Positions 1 through 7,997 of a stretch of 64,000 nucleotides of DNA are shown piece after piece. Positions within the stretch are counted from its first letter, which is position 1, and every line of letters begins with the position of its first letter. The DNA lies in the NCBI RefSeq assembly GCF_001854245.1, contig NZ_CP015381.1, forward strand, positions 4,189,001-4,253,000. Direction: 5' to 3'. The translations under genes were made by a program, and so were the position numbers. Origin of the DNA: Desulfococcus multivorans (GTDB taxonomy: Bacteria; Desulfobacterota; Desulfobacteria; Desulfobacterales; Desulfococcaceae). A model generated the notes under the pieces. It was not told where the DNA came from. It ran no database searches and saw only the letters and a list, made by a program, of their open reading frames with translations.

Positions 1-2587
1 GCTCATCCCACGCGAACTCTACGCCAAGATGGTCTCTGAACAACTCCCGGCAGCGCTCCAGGCTAGGAAGTTGATACTTCATTCTACGTTGCCCGCTGGA
101 TTGTCTCGTCTGGCGGACCTCCTTGCACATCCTCGTTAGCTTTATACCGAATTGCTTCTGGGTGATCCGGCCCCTGATAGTCTGCTGGCGGCAAAACTCC
201 AAGAATTCATCGTACAGCAACTCTTTTACTATCTCACTAGGCCACTCTGTACTGCCATCGTTGGAAGACACACACTCTTCGCAGAACTCGAACATCTTTG
301 ACGTGAGCTCGCACAGCTTCCCGGTTTGCAACCGCTCAAACCAAAATTTATCCGTAGGATCCATCGTGGCCAGCACTTGGTCGAACAACGCCCCAGTCTT
401 TGGGGAATCCCGAAGATTGACTTTCGACAAATCCACCTGCAACAACTCATAGAGCAGCGCCTCAACCCCGCCAGCGTCCATCTGCTTGTTTAAAGCCTTG
501 AAATATTCAAAATCACATCCGTGATCCCCGCTGACATCCAGCACGACAAACCGTCGTTCATCCCTCCCGGCAGGCACCACCCAGTCATAGTTGCTGGCCA
601 TGATCAACCGGATGTGATTTTCGATTTCAAACTGGTTGAAGCCCTTGGGCTCGATCCGCATTGTAGGCTCTGTAATCATCGCCCGGAGCATCCCCGTGGC
701 TGTCTTGCTGCCTGAGCACGCCGCCTCGTCCGCGAAGACGAGTAAGGCATTTTTCAGGTGGTCGTTGAACCGGCCTGTCAATGAGCCTTCGTTTGCGACC
801 TGACAGTAATGCCGCCCGAAGATCTTGCCAAACGTATTGACAAAGGTCCCTTTTCCGGTACCTTGACGCCCACGCAGGACCAGTGCTGTCCCCGGGCGCG
901 CCCCACCGGGATTCTGGACAGCATCCGCCATCCATGCCCATACGTAGTCATAAATCGCCTGATCTCCGTTTGCGATAACCTTAAAAATGTGTTCCTTGAA
1001 CAGCGAACAGTCACCGAGGATCGGTTCCACGGCCAGCCCCTTGTACAGATTGTACCAGCCCGGGTGATCCTTGTTGGGGTCCATGATGATACCCTCATAG
1101 GCGCGTCTTCCGGGCCACGTTACCCACACCTCGGAAATCGGACGCCACTTTTTTCCCAATCTTATGGTTTTATCCGCATAGAAGCTAACGAAGTCCGACT
1201 TTTTAGAAAAGGTCTCGTACGGCTGCCCGTTCACCGGGTTGATCCCTTCGGCCATGATAGCGAACTTCCCGTTCAGGTTCACGACCGCATGCTTCTCATT
1301 CAGAGCCTCTAGAGCTTGGATATTGTCTTCGGTATCGATGTCCTCGGTCTCTGTATCATCGACAGACGCGCCCCATTCCTCGCCCGTCACTGCCTTATAG
1401 ATGTCTTTCCACTTCGTGCGGTTGGGGTCCCCTTTGCAGGAGTTATGGAAGCAGTGATACCCGGGCAGCCCACCGTCCTCACCGACGATGATCGCAGCCT
1501 CGTTCCCTTTGTGGGACGGGTCAAAAAGGCAGACATCCAGGCAATACAAGGTCTTATCGTTTTTCTCCTTAACCGTGTATTTGATCTCTTTCTCGTTCAG
1601 GAATGCCGCGACATCCACAGGAGCGTACTTAAGCTTTTCCTTTTTAGGCCGACCTCTCTTCGATTTCGCGGCTTCAATTTCAGCCTCGACCTCCGTGACC
1701 CACAGCGACAGTTTATCGTAACCGTCAGCCGCGTATTCCATGTCCCCAACCTGATAAATGTAGGACATACGGTGGTGCGTGTCGTAGTCACTTGGGTCCC
1801 CCTTCATGGCCTTGGTGCCGTATAGCTTAAAGATCCGGCCAGGGTTGAACACAGTCTGATCGATGTCCTGTGATCCGTCGCCGTTCAGCTTGAACTTCAG
1901 GCAGGCCAGCACCCGCTTCACGAAATCAGACGCAGCTCTGACATTTTCGTTCTCATACCGATAGAGTAGGTGCGCACCATTGCCGGACACTCCGCGGAAC
2001 GGCTTAGCCAACCCGAGCTTAGCCAGGAAGGCCTCGATCTCGTCACCCTTCGCCAGCGCTCCTTGCAGTTGCTCTAACGACGATGCAGTCCCCGAGGGCC
2101 TCTTGGGGTCGACATCGATCGGCAGCCACTGGTAGGCTGTGACATCCAAATCGGACGTGGTTCCTCCGTCGTTCGAGGCTAATTTATTATGCATGCGCCC
2201 AATAACCATTGGGTTCAGCTTATGCAGCGTAAAGTATATACCAGCTTTTCCGTTATATTTCCCATCGTTGCACTGTGCTTCGATGTGCCTGGCAGCTGGC
2301 TTCACAGCCGCCTTAAACGCCGCGAAGCTATTGAAGTACCCTGCTATCGTCTTCCACGCCGATCCGGTCCAATAGTCTGATTTTCCTGTAACTCCGATGA
2401 TCCGAACCTCAACCACGTTGTCGACCCCGACCAACTGATTGTAAATGTCCTGGTCGAAAAGCGTTCGCTGGTTCTCGTGGAGCACCAGTTCCTCCTTTTT
2501 TACGGGGATGTAGTTCAGCAGATCCGCTTCAAAAATGTCCACACCAGCTTCATCATCGGTCGCCATATCAATATCACTATAAGACAT
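1..2587 (-). CDS. Phage/plasmid PrimPol-helicase replication protein (partial at the window edge)
   Basis: The frame is open from ATG 2587 to the window edge, so the C-terminus is missing; 862 codons are visible. Residues 100-260 look like an archaeo-eukaryotic-type primase-polymerase: a DVD acidic motif at 158-160, SGNGAH at 201-206 and a later acidic residue near 241-243. Cysteines and histidine at C353, H359, C379 and C384 look like the zinc motif often found after such domains. A helicase of the DUF5906/D5-like kind follows, with Walker A GRQGTGKGT at 573-581 and Walker B VFADEA around 618-622. Such fusions prime and unwind DNA for phage and plasmid replication; that role is inferred from the family. 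The start has AGGAG 10 bases upstream and lies 21 bases after the preceding gene, so the two are probably co-transcribed. Confidence 0.88.
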   Translation of the reverse strand, partial: MSYSDIDMATDDEAGVDIFEADLLNYIPVKKEELVLHENQRTLFDQDIYNQLVGVDNVVEVRIIGVTGKSDYWTGSAWKTIAGYFNSFAAFKAAVKPAARHIEAQCNDGKYNGKAGIYFTLHKLNPMVIGRMHNKLASNDGGTTSDLDVTAYQWLPIDVDPKRPSGTASSLEQLQGALAKGDEIEAFLAKLGLAKPFRGVSGNGAHLLYRYENENVRAASDFVKRVLACLKFKLNGDGSQDIDQTVFNPGRIFKLYGTKAMKGDPSDYDTHHRMSYIYQVGDMEYAADGYDKLSLWVTEVEAEIEAAKSKRGRPKKEKLKYAPVDVAAFLNEKEIKYTVKEKNDKTLYCLDVCLFDPSHKGNEAAIIVGEDGGLPGYHCFHNSCKGDPNRTKWKDIYKAVTGEEWGASVDDTETEDIDTEDNIQALEALNEKHAVVNLNGKFAIMAEGINPVNGQPYETFSKKSDFVSFYADKTIRLGKKWRPISEVWVTWPGRRAYEGIIMDPNKDHPGWYNLYKGLAVEPILGDCSLFKEHIFKVIANGDQAIYDYVWAWMADAVQNPGGARPGTALVLRGRQGTGKGTFVNTFGKIFGRHYCQVANEGSLTGRFNDHLKNALLVFADEAACSGSKTATGMLRAMITEPTMRIEPKGFNQFEIENHIRLIMASNYDWVVPAGRDERRFVVLDVSGDHGCDFEYFKALNKQMDAGGVEALLYELLQVDLSKVNLRDSPKTGALFDQVLATMDPTDKFWFERLQTGKLCELTSKMFEFCEECVSSNDGSTEWPSEIVKELLYDEFLEFCRQQTIRGRITQKQFGIKLTRMCKEVRQTRQSSGQRRMKYQLPSLERCRELFRDHLGVEFAWDE

Positions 2588-2608
2588 ATCTTTGTTCTCC
2601 TGTATTAT

Positions 2609-3373
2609 TTATAAAACCATGAAGCCGTCTTCACCCCCACTGCCGATGTACAAAAGCTTGCTCCCGTCTTCAAATTCTCTCTCCATTGCCCTGTACCTTC
2701 GCAACGCCTCGTTATTCTGTTTAATTTCTTGGCGCCACTGGTATAAGGCCGGAAATTTTTCCGCCAACTCCTGGTCGTTGAGTGGCCTCCCCGACGCATG
2801 CCTCGGTCCTTCGTAGTAACGCCAGGAGAGTACTTCACGCCCACGATCCATAAATTCTTCCCACCGTGGATGGGAAGGATCTACTATCTTATCGATTGTG
2901 TTACGGTCCCCGAAAACATTGAGACTGCACGGAAACAGCGTACGGTCCAGGCAGTATATATCGCCAATATGCAAAATCAGCTTCTTCTGCACCTCAGGGT
3001 CCTTGCTATTGACCTGAACACCGTATTTGCAGGCCAAGATGCCCCGTAGGATCTTCTTAGACTTGTTGACCGCGAACTTGTTCTCATTTTTGGTCTCAAC
3101 CACAAGGTAGTCGATGAACTCCAGACCGTTGTACTCGCCGTGGTATATATCATCGGATATGTCGGCGCTACGCCCGTTGAGCACACATACGACCGAAACT
3201 TTCAGTTTGATCTGGATGTTACCCTTTTGTGAGACGCTGAGGCCGTCGGGCAGACCGTTTTCTTCATCGAACCTACTGGTGAATACTTCGCACTCTGCAA
3301 TTGAAAGAGTGTTAGGGGGAACTAATTTAGGTTTGACAACCGTAACCGAATGTTTTATTGTAGTATAAGACAT
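2609..3373 (-). CDS. Hypothetical phage protein, 254 aa, upstream of the primase
   Basis: I do not recognise a named family. The protein is soluble and mixed alpha/beta with no signal or membrane segment. The N-terminal half is rich in beta-type segments and the C-terminal 80 residues are charged and helical, ending in an acidic, glycine-rich tail. Its place directly before a PrimPol-helicase suggests a replication accessory role, for example single-strand DNA binding like the DUF669-type proteins, but no motif shows this. The start ATG at 3373 has AGGAAA upstream. A strong hairpin (3407-3439) lies in the leader. Its stop is 21 bases from the primase start, which fits an operon. Confidence 0.7.
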   Translation of the reverse strand: MSYTTIKHSVTVVKPKLVPPNTLSIAECEVFTSRFDEENGLPDGLSVSQKGNIQIKLKVSVVCVLNGRSADISDDIYHGEYNGLEFIDYLVVETKNENKFAVNKSKKILRGILACKYGVQVNSKDPEVQKKLILHIGDIYCLDRTLFPCSLNVFGDRNTIDKIVDPSHPRWEEFMDRGREVLSWRYYEGPRHASGRPLNDQELAEKFPALYQWRQEIKQNNEALRRYRAMEREFEDGSKLLYIGSGGEDGFMVL

Positions 3374-3406
3374 AGATAAAATTTCCTGTATTAAATGTTA
3401 CTCGGT

Positions 3407-3448
3407 GCGCCTCCTTGGGATCTCAGCCCTCGGAGGCGCTTTCTTTTT
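3407..3448 (+). terminator. Hairpin A: GC stem plus T-run, in the leader of the 254-aa gene
   Basis: GCGCCTCC (3407-3414) pairs with GGAGGCGC (3432-3439), with an inner GGG/CCC pair in the loop and TTTCTTTTT directly after on the plus strand. On the plus strand this reads as an intrinsic terminator. On the minus strand it is a 5' leader hairpin of the downstream phage gene. A sibling with the same architecture lies at 3660-3703. Confidence 0.6.
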
Positions 3449-3499
3449 GGTTATGCAGGAGCGGCAGCATATCCCAGCACACCCCTGTCTTTTGTTCAT

Positions 3500-3640
3500 T
3501 TACGGCACAGATCGCTTCTCATCGACAGGTTTTGACCCAAGCCTAAAGCTCCTGCTTGAGGCCTCAGTACGATATTCTGGGACACAGACGGCTATACCGT
3601 TGACATAGTCATCTATTGTGGTATGATTTTGGTTAATCAT
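3500..3640 (-). CDS. Small phage protein, 46 aa
   Basis: This short reading frame runs from ATG 3640 to TAA 3500. AAAGGA sits seven bases before the ATG and the gene follows hairpin B directly. The translation starts MINQNHTTIDDYVNG and contains a VCVPEYR segment, with no recognisable domain. It lies in the minus-strand early-gene run between the 86-aa and 254-aa genes, which are in the same orientation. I call it a gene because of the ribosome binding site and the context. Function is unknown. A conserved homologue in related prophages would confirm it. Confidence 0.5.
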   Translation of the reverse strand: MINQNHTTIDDYVNGIAVCVPEYRTEASSRSFRLGSKPVDEKRSVP

Positions 3641-3659
3641 ATCAACATCCTTTCACTTG

Positions 3660-3703
3660 GCGTCTCATGGGCCTCTGCAACCCGGGAGGCGCTGTTCTTT
3701 TTT
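3660..3703 (+). terminator. Hairpin B: second GC stem plus T-run, in the leader of the 46-aa gene
   Basis: GCGTCTC (3660-3666) pairs with GAGGCGC (3686-3692), one G-T pair included, with inner GGG/CCC and a TGTTCTTTTTT tract after it on the plus strand. The layout repeats hairpin A. Both sit immediately 5' of a minus-strand gene. Confidence 0.55.
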
Positions 3704-3765
3704 GAGGGGCGAGAAAGGCGTACCTTCGATCTTACCCGCCCCACCTTGTTAATCCGCCTCGGCCC

Positions 3766-4026
3766 CTAAAATCCAAACGCCCTGCCGATCCAATACCCCC
3801 ACCAGCCCAGTTCGTACATCATCTGGACCAGCCACATAGGGTTACACTGATCGATCGTATCTGCCACCGAGATCATCCGCTTGCCCATCCAGCCTGAGTC
3901 TCTTCGGTGCCGTGGGCTGTACTTGACCACCCCCAGGACCTCGGGCCGCACCTGAATACCAGCCCTGAACCACTGGTTGATTTTAACTATTTCAGCGACC
4001 TTGGTGTTAACGGTATCCTCATTCAT
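3766..4026 (-). CDS. Hypothetical phage protein, 86 aa
   Basis: The start chosen is ATG 4026 (MNEDTVNTKVAEIVK), which has AGGAGG six bases upstream. A longer in-frame start at 4044 would overlap the previous gene. The protein has a tryptophan- and glycine-rich C-terminus (ELGWWGYWIGRAFGF) and no recognised domain. It lies two bases after the stop of the 131-aa gene, so translation is probably coupled. Role unknown; early phage gene by position. Confidence 0.6.
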   Translation of the reverse strand: MNEDTVNTKVAEIVKINQWFRAGIQVRPEVLGVVKYSPRHRRDSGWMGKRMISVADTIDQCNPMWLVQMMYELGWWGYWIGRAFGF

Positions 4027-4027
4027 T

Positions 4028-4423
4028 TCATTCCTCCTCATCATTAATCACCATCTCCAACACATCCACCCACAGCCGATGCATCGCCAGCAACAGCCGC
4101 TCAGGCATATCCACAAATGTTGCGATGTGCTTCATACAATCGATGTTGACAAACGTCTCCCCGCTCACGTCCCTGTACACTATGTCTAACAATTCGGCAG
4201 TGGCCATAATCAATTCATCATCCCTGCTTCCGTCGTCCGGCATCTTGGTATAAGCTTCCTGGTTGGCCACATCATAGAGCATCACCCGGCCGCCCCCGAA
4301 GTCCAGGCGCCGGAATTTCTTAACATTCTCCAGGTATGACCAAGCCACTATGCCTGGGTGGTATTCCAGGGGAGTGTCCTCCGCATAGCCGATGAGTCCC
4401 CAGTCCACATTGGCTCCCTCCAT
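4028..4423 (-). CDS. Hypothetical acidic phage protein, 131 aa
   Basis: Translation most likely starts at ATG 4423 (MEGANVDWGLIGYAED), which has AGGAGG upstream. The frame continues upstream only as an unconvincing low-complexity stretch. The protein is acidic, with no membrane segment and no family that I recognise. The start overlaps the stop of the HTH gene in a TGATG arrangement and the next gene follows two bases after the stop, so three small genes form one translationally coupled unit. Confidence 0.6.
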   Translation of the reverse strand: MEGANVDWGLIGYAEDTPLEYHPGIVAWSYLENVKKFRRLDFGGGRVMLYDVANQEAYTKMPDDGSRDDELIMATAELLDIVYRDVSGETFVNIDCMKHIATFVDMPERLLLAMHRLWVDVLEMVINDEEE

Positions 4424-4617
4424 CACATCACCTCCTGGTCCTTGATCATCGCCCGGATGTCCTGTGGTCCCATGTCTAGGAGGGTCTCCAGGGGGACCCC
4501 CGTAAGCTCCCGTACCCGCTTGGCCAACCGCACGGATATCCTCGCGCGACCGGTGCACCAGTGATGTACGCATTGACGGGTGATTTCCAGTTTGTCTGCA
4601 AATTCCTGCATGTTCAT
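4423..4617 (-). CDS. Cro/C1-type helix-turn-helix protein, 64 aa
   Basis: The protein begins MNMQEFADKLEITRQCVHHW, a compact helix-turn-helix of the Cro/C1 or XRE kind (recognition helix around residues 13-24), followed by a short helix and a tail. AAGGAGG lies eight bases before ATG 4617. It is the first gene of the minus-strand phage operon and sits directly downstream of the 186-bp tandem repeat, which could hold its promoter and operators. That regulatory link is inference. Confidence 0.75.
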   Translation of the reverse strand: MNMQEFADKLEITRQCVHHWCTGRARISVRLAKRVRELTGVPLETLLDMGPQDIRAMIKDQEVM

Positions 4618-4653
4618 GTTGTTTTCCTCCTTCGATTACTGCGATTTTAATCG

Positions 4654-5029
4654 ATAAAAGGGTCGCCGACCGGCCCGAATGGGCTGTAAAACCAATGCCC
4701 TATACTATATAGATGGACCATTGCCCGGAGAAGTTAAGCAATTTTTTTTAGCCATGATAATCAAAGAGTTATCTCTATGTTTGCCTCCTCAATTTAACTT
4801 GCTGTCAGCAGCGGCGTGAACATGCTGCAAGCATGACGGATAAAAGGGACACTGACCGGCCCGAATGGGCTGTAACAACCTATGCCCTGTACTAGAGATA
4901 TGAACGAAAGCCCGGAGAAGTTAAGCAATTTTTTTTTTAGCCATGATAATCAAAGAGTTATCTTTATGTTTGCCTCCTCAATTTAACTTGCTGTCAGCAG
5001 CGGCGTGAACATGCTGCAAGCATGACGGA
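4654..5029. repeat. Two tandem copies of a ~186-bp intergenic unit
   Basis: Copy 1 (4654-4839) and copy 2 (4840-5029) are nearly identical and share GACCGGCCCGAATGGGCTGTAA, a long T tract, CTCCTCAATTTAACTTGCTG and the perfect palindrome CATGCTGCAAGCATG near each end. Copy 2 differs by a few substitutions and extra T residues. No gene is visible inside. It lies between the Cro-like gene and an IS21 scar. The distal GCGGCGTGAA...TGACGGAT motif recurs at 61332-61387. Confidence 0.9.
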
Positions 5030-5650
5030 TTAAAATGAACGAGATTTAGAGGGTAATGACGACGATTCTGTGTGGTGCAGCAACCGGTCAAAGAGCGCCG
5101 ACGTGAGGGTGCTGTCGTTGTTGAAGATCTCGGGCCAGTCCTTGGCTGATAATCGGGAAGAGAAGATCGGCGCCGTGATTGTCGACGGGCAGGTACCCGA
5201 GTTCGTCAATAAGAAGGTCCGGCTTGACATACTTTTTCAGCTCGTCTTTCTGGCGGCCGGCGGTCCTGGCCGTGGTGAGCGTATTTTCGCCGATAAAGCA
5301 GAGTTTTAGAACTTTCAGGTTTTTAACGAGGGTGTTGTCGTCCGGATCCATGTTACATCCTCCGCAGGTACGGAGTAACGGTTGGTATCCACGATGGCCC
5401 TGAACTGGCTGGATGCCTGGATGGGGGGTGATGGCGGCGATGTCGTAGGGATGAAGGGGTATCTCGGCAAAAAGATCTACAGGCTTCTTTCCGGTTTCGC
5501 CGTGGACGCAGACATTGTCTACGCGCCCTTTTTCATTTCCCTTGCCGACCCCGCAGGGACAGATGGTAAAGCCGCAATGTTTCGCAAAATCGAGGTATCT
5601 GGGGTTGAAGACCGGCTGCCTGCCGACGATGCGTTTCAGGACGGCGGATT
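5030..5650 (-). pseudogene. IS21-type istA/istB remnants, multiply deleted
   Basis: On the minus strand short pieces of istA (NPRYLDFAKHCGF, PCGVGKGNEKGRV, which match the IstA C-terminal half) run into istB pieces. The IstB part keeps LLIDELGYLPV (ATPase Walker B region) and then, after a frameshift near 5150, KDWPEIFNNDSTLTSALFDRLLHHTE from the IstB C-terminus. Whole internal blocks are missing, including most of the DDE domain and the IstB Walker A. This is a dead scar of an IS21-family element. Confidence 0.8.
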
Positions 5651-6073
5651 TTAAAAACTGAGGCGGCGGCTGGTAGATCCTACGGGAACCGATCCGTACG
5701 AGCCCCAGTCCACCTGGGCGCATTCCCCCGGCGCGAAGGAAAGCTTGAGGAAGGGCGGGGTCCTTCGGGGCCGGATCTTTTGCACGTATTCCTTGACGAT
5801 GGTGTAGCCGCCGTCAAACCCCTCTTCCCGGATTTTTTGAAACACCTGGACCGCCGTATAGGGATGGGTTTCCACCAGACGGACGATATAGGATTTAAAG
5901 GGGTCCAGTTTGCTCCTGCGATGGACCGGCGTTCGCGGGCGGTATTGCTTTTCGGCAAGCCATTTCCGAACGGTCTGGTCGTCGAGGTCCAGCGCCTCGG
6001 CGATCTGGGCAGGGCTCAACCCCTGGTGCTCATGGTAGTGCTTGATCCGGACAAAAGCCTCATAATCGATCAT
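5651..6073 (-). pseudogene. istA: IstA transposase N-terminal fragment (IS21 family)
   Basis: ATG 6073 starts MIDYEAFVRIKHYHEHQGLS with the IstA helix-turn-helix (AQIAEALDLDDQTVRKWL) and reaches AQVDWGSYGSVPVG, the first aspartate of the DDE catalytic core, before joining unrelated sequence (STSRRLSF) at a deletion. Intact IstA is several hundred residues; about 130 remain. The start overlaps the stop of the preceding 127-aa gene in an ATGA arrangement, as expected for an element operon. The fragment cannot be catalytic because the later acidic residues are gone. Confidence 0.8.
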
Positions 6074-6453
6074 GCGGCGCCTCCCGCGGCTTTTTTGAGG
6101 ATCTCGCCAAGGGACAGGGGCTGCGCCGTTGTTTGCCTGGGGACATCGGGGTGATGCACATCCAGGGACAGCACCTGGTAGAGCGGTCTTTTCCAGGCGA
6201 TCAGCCCGATCCGGATCAGGTTGCACCTGGCGCTTTCAAGGGTACTCTGGTCCATGGAGAGCCGCTTCATGATGGACGCGTCGCCGTAGTAGATGAGCCC
6301 CATCCTGTCGCCGACAGTAACCAGGAACAGGGCCGCCGCGGGGTGGGAGCAGGCTTCGATATGGCGGTCACGGACCAGTCGGTGATCGAGCCAGCTGAAC
6401 TGCTTCGGCACCTTGCGGAGCCGTTCGGGCAGGATGGGGGATTTGGTTGTCAT
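6070..6453 (-). CDS. IS21-associated accessory protein, 127 aa
   Basis: Start ATG 6453 (MTTKSPILPERLRKVPKQF) has GGGGGAG upstream. The protein is compact and winged-helix-like in its residue pattern (KRLSMDQSTLESARCNLIRIGLIAWKRPLYQVL). It is coupled by ATGA overlap to istA, so I read it as the extra first gene that some IS21-type elements carry. Its exact role is unknown. Although intact, it belongs to a dead element. A diverged copy of the start of this gene lies near 9160-9268. Confidence 0.55.
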   Translation of the reverse strand: MTTKSPILPERLRKVPKQFSWLDHRLVRDRHIEACSHPAAALFLVTVGDRMGLIYYGDASIMKRLSMDQSTLESARCNLIRIGLIAWKRPLYQVLSLDVHHPDVPRQTTAQPLSLGEILKKAAGGAA

Positions 6454-6475
6454 GCCGATCTCCCCCGGCAGTACC

Positions 6476-6705
6476 GCAATGGCTGCGAAGGATGGTGAAG
6501 TCGAGGTCTGGGGAAGGAGAAGCCTATGGCCTTTTCGAACATACCGCGCCGGCATGCCGGGTCATCACAAAATCTATGAGACGGAATGGGGGACTTGGAG
6601 GGCCGGGCTGGATAGTATGTGGCTCCAGCCCGGCTTTTTTTGTGACGGTACGTTACTTCGGGTCAGTGCAGATTAGTCATGGTATCCTGGAGAAAATCAG
6701 ATTTG
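6476..6705. repeat. IS21-type end region, copy 1 of a duplicated segment
   Basis: This segment aligns with 9161-9405. Shared landmarks are the TTCGAACATACCGCG block, the GGAATGGG..A.TTGGAGGGC block, a GC hairpin with TATGTGGCTCC in its loop, then TTACTTCGGGT..AGTGCAGATT..TCATGGTATCCT. It lies 5' of the IS21 genes and probably holds their promoter and the element terminus. Confidence 0.7.
6602..6641 (+). terminator. Intrinsic terminator in IS21 end copy 1
   Basis: GCCGGGCTGG (6602-6611) pairs with CCAGCCCGGC (6625-6634), followed by seven T residues. It would stop transcription that approaches the element from outside on the plus strand. Confidence 0.7.
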
Positions 6706-6769
6706 GAACACTCCATGATAGGATCTTTATTCATCAGCGCCGGTGGCGTGGGCGGGGGCAACCGTAAGG

Positions 6770-7327
6770 CTACTCATTACCCCGATAGCCCTCTTTCTCT
6801 TGACACCAACGCCAATAAGGGAGCTTACTTCTGCTCGCTCGGTATTCATCGCGGAGTTCCATTTGCCGCTCAAATCCAAGCTGGCGTTGTTGAACGCTCC
6901 AGAATGCTGCCTCAATCTGCTGGGGAGTCTGAACATACTGAACGCTACGATGGCTATCCAGGCGCCAATACTGACGGCTAAGGGTTACCCTACGAGCCGT
7001 GGTTCTATTTGGCAGCATGCCGATTTGGAGAAAGACCTGTCTTAGGAGTGTTGCAGCAAAACCTGACAGGAGTTCGTCGATAGTCTTTGCAGCCTTTGCG
7101 GAAGCCTTTCCGTCGTCTAGATTATCTCTCACGGCGTCAAGCCAAGCCTGGTCCACTATCTGGACTGACTCTTTGATGCTTACGCGTATAACGGCGATTA
7201 GCTTCAAGACATACACCCGCCACTTCGTGAGCGAAGTTGCCTCCTTGAGATCAAGCCATGCCTCTTTACCAAGGAGTTGTTCGATTACTGTCTTCAGCGA
7301 GTAGAAATGTGAAATGTCAGCACGCAT
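6770..7327 (-). CDS. Hypothetical protein, 185 aa, possible integron cassette gene
   Basis: ATG 7327 has GGAG five bases upstream. The protein (MRADISHFYSLKTVIEQL...) is soluble and alpha-rich, with a tryptophan/arginine-rich C-terminus, and belongs to no family I can name. The leader between it and the previous gene folds like an attC site (7344-7424), whose GTGTTAT box lies 17 bases before this ATG. That is the usual distance in integron gene cassettes. The 3' attC that should follow near 6770 is not visible, probably lost at the IS21 junction. Confidence 0.6.
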   Translation of the reverse strand: MRADISHFYSLKTVIEQLLGKEAWLDLKEATSLTKWRVYVLKLIAVIRVSIKESVQIVDQAWLDAVRDNLDDGKASAKAAKTIDELLSGFAATLLRQVFLQIGMLPNRTTARRVTLSRQYWRLDSHRSVQYVQTPQQIEAAFWSVQQRQLGFERQMELRDEYRASRSKLPYWRWCQEKEGYRGNE

Positions 7328-7343
7328 AGATGCTCCAAAGGGG

Positions 7344-7424
7344 ATAACACCTCGGATGAACCGCTCCGGTGAGGACGCTGTACTCGGCGGCCTTACCGGA
7401 GTCGCGTTCGATCCGGTTGTTGTG
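7344..7424 (-). repeat. attC-like site between two cassette genes
   Basis: Outer boxes CACAAC (minus strand, near 7424) and GTGTTAT (7344-7350) enclose imperfect inverted repeats, including CTCCGGTGAGG (7364-7374) against CCTTACCGGAG (7391-7401). The stop codon of the upstream gene (7393) falls inside, as is usual for cassettes. The boxes deviate from strict RYYYAAC/GTTRRRY, so this is a moderate call. Confidence 0.5.
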
Positions 7425-7914
7425 TGATTTTCAGGTAGCGTTCAAAGATGGTCGGGGCCTCCTTCTCCTTGGAGGCGAACCAATCAAGGAGTTCGTGCAT
7501 CCTGTCTTCCTCGGCGAAGTACTCATCATCTTTCCGGCGATCGCTTGGTTCTCCAAGGCGATCAAGACTCCTCTGAAGTTGCCATGTCTTCGCATTGGTC
7601 TCCTCGATCACCTTTTCGACCTCGGCCATGTCAAGCGGGCCACGTTGGGCAACTTCCCCCTTGAATCTATCCAGTCGGGCAATCAAGTCATTCGTCCCCT
7701 TGACCTTGCCAACCGACTGGAGAGTTCTGTAGGTCGAGCAGAAGTGGAGGAAATCAACGAGCGCCGTGAAGACTGCAAGCCTGTAGGGGTGGAGCGCATT
7801 CTTGACCGTGATCTCGTTGGCGCGGTGCGCATGAATCGCTGCCCGCCGCGCGTATATCGCGGAGAGGATTGCGACTGCAAATGCTGCCAGCGCGATCAGA
7901 TCTGAGATTTGCAT
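7393..7914 (-). CDS. Membrane-anchored hypothetical protein, 173 aa, possible integron cassette gene
   Basis: ATG 7914 (MQISDLIALAAFAVAILSAI) has AGGAG six bases upstream; the longer frame from 7932 is less likely. One N-terminal transmembrane helix spans about residues 4-22, followed by an arginine-rich stop-transfer segment (YARRAAIHAHR) and a helical cytoplasmic domain. I do not recognise the family. It is flanked by attC-like structures at 7344-7424 and 7928-7997, which fits a mobile cassette. No integrase gene of an integron is visible, so this would be a cassette remnant without its integron. Confidence 0.6.
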   Translation of the reverse strand: MQISDLIALAAFAVAILSAIYARRAAIHAHRANEITVKNALHPYRLAVFTALVDFLHFCSTYRTLQSVGKVKGTNDLIARLDRFKGEVAQRGPLDMAEVEKVIEETNAKTWQLQRSLDRLGEPSDRRKDDEYFAEEDRMHELLDWFASKEKEAPTIFERYLKITQQPDRTRLR

Positions 7915-7927
7915 TTCGTTCTCCTCA

Positions 7928-7997
7928 CACAACGCTCAGTTTAACCGGCTGGCTTTGGAGCGCAACGGAATTGCCAGACCGAGTTGATGCGGTTGTG
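7928..7997 (-). repeat. attC-like site hosting a group II intron insertion
   Basis: Boxes CACAAC (7928-7933) and GTTGTG (7992-7997) enclose GCTCAGTTTAACCGGCTGGC against GCCAGACCGAGTTGATGC, an imperfect long stem typical of attC. The GTTGTG box lies 13 bases before the ATG of the 173-aa gene. A group II intron begins exactly in the other box. Confidence 0.5.

Noticed and set aside
4654-5029. A CRISPR array
   Set aside because: There are only two long units with no spacer-repeat rhythm, and no cas gene anywhere in the window.
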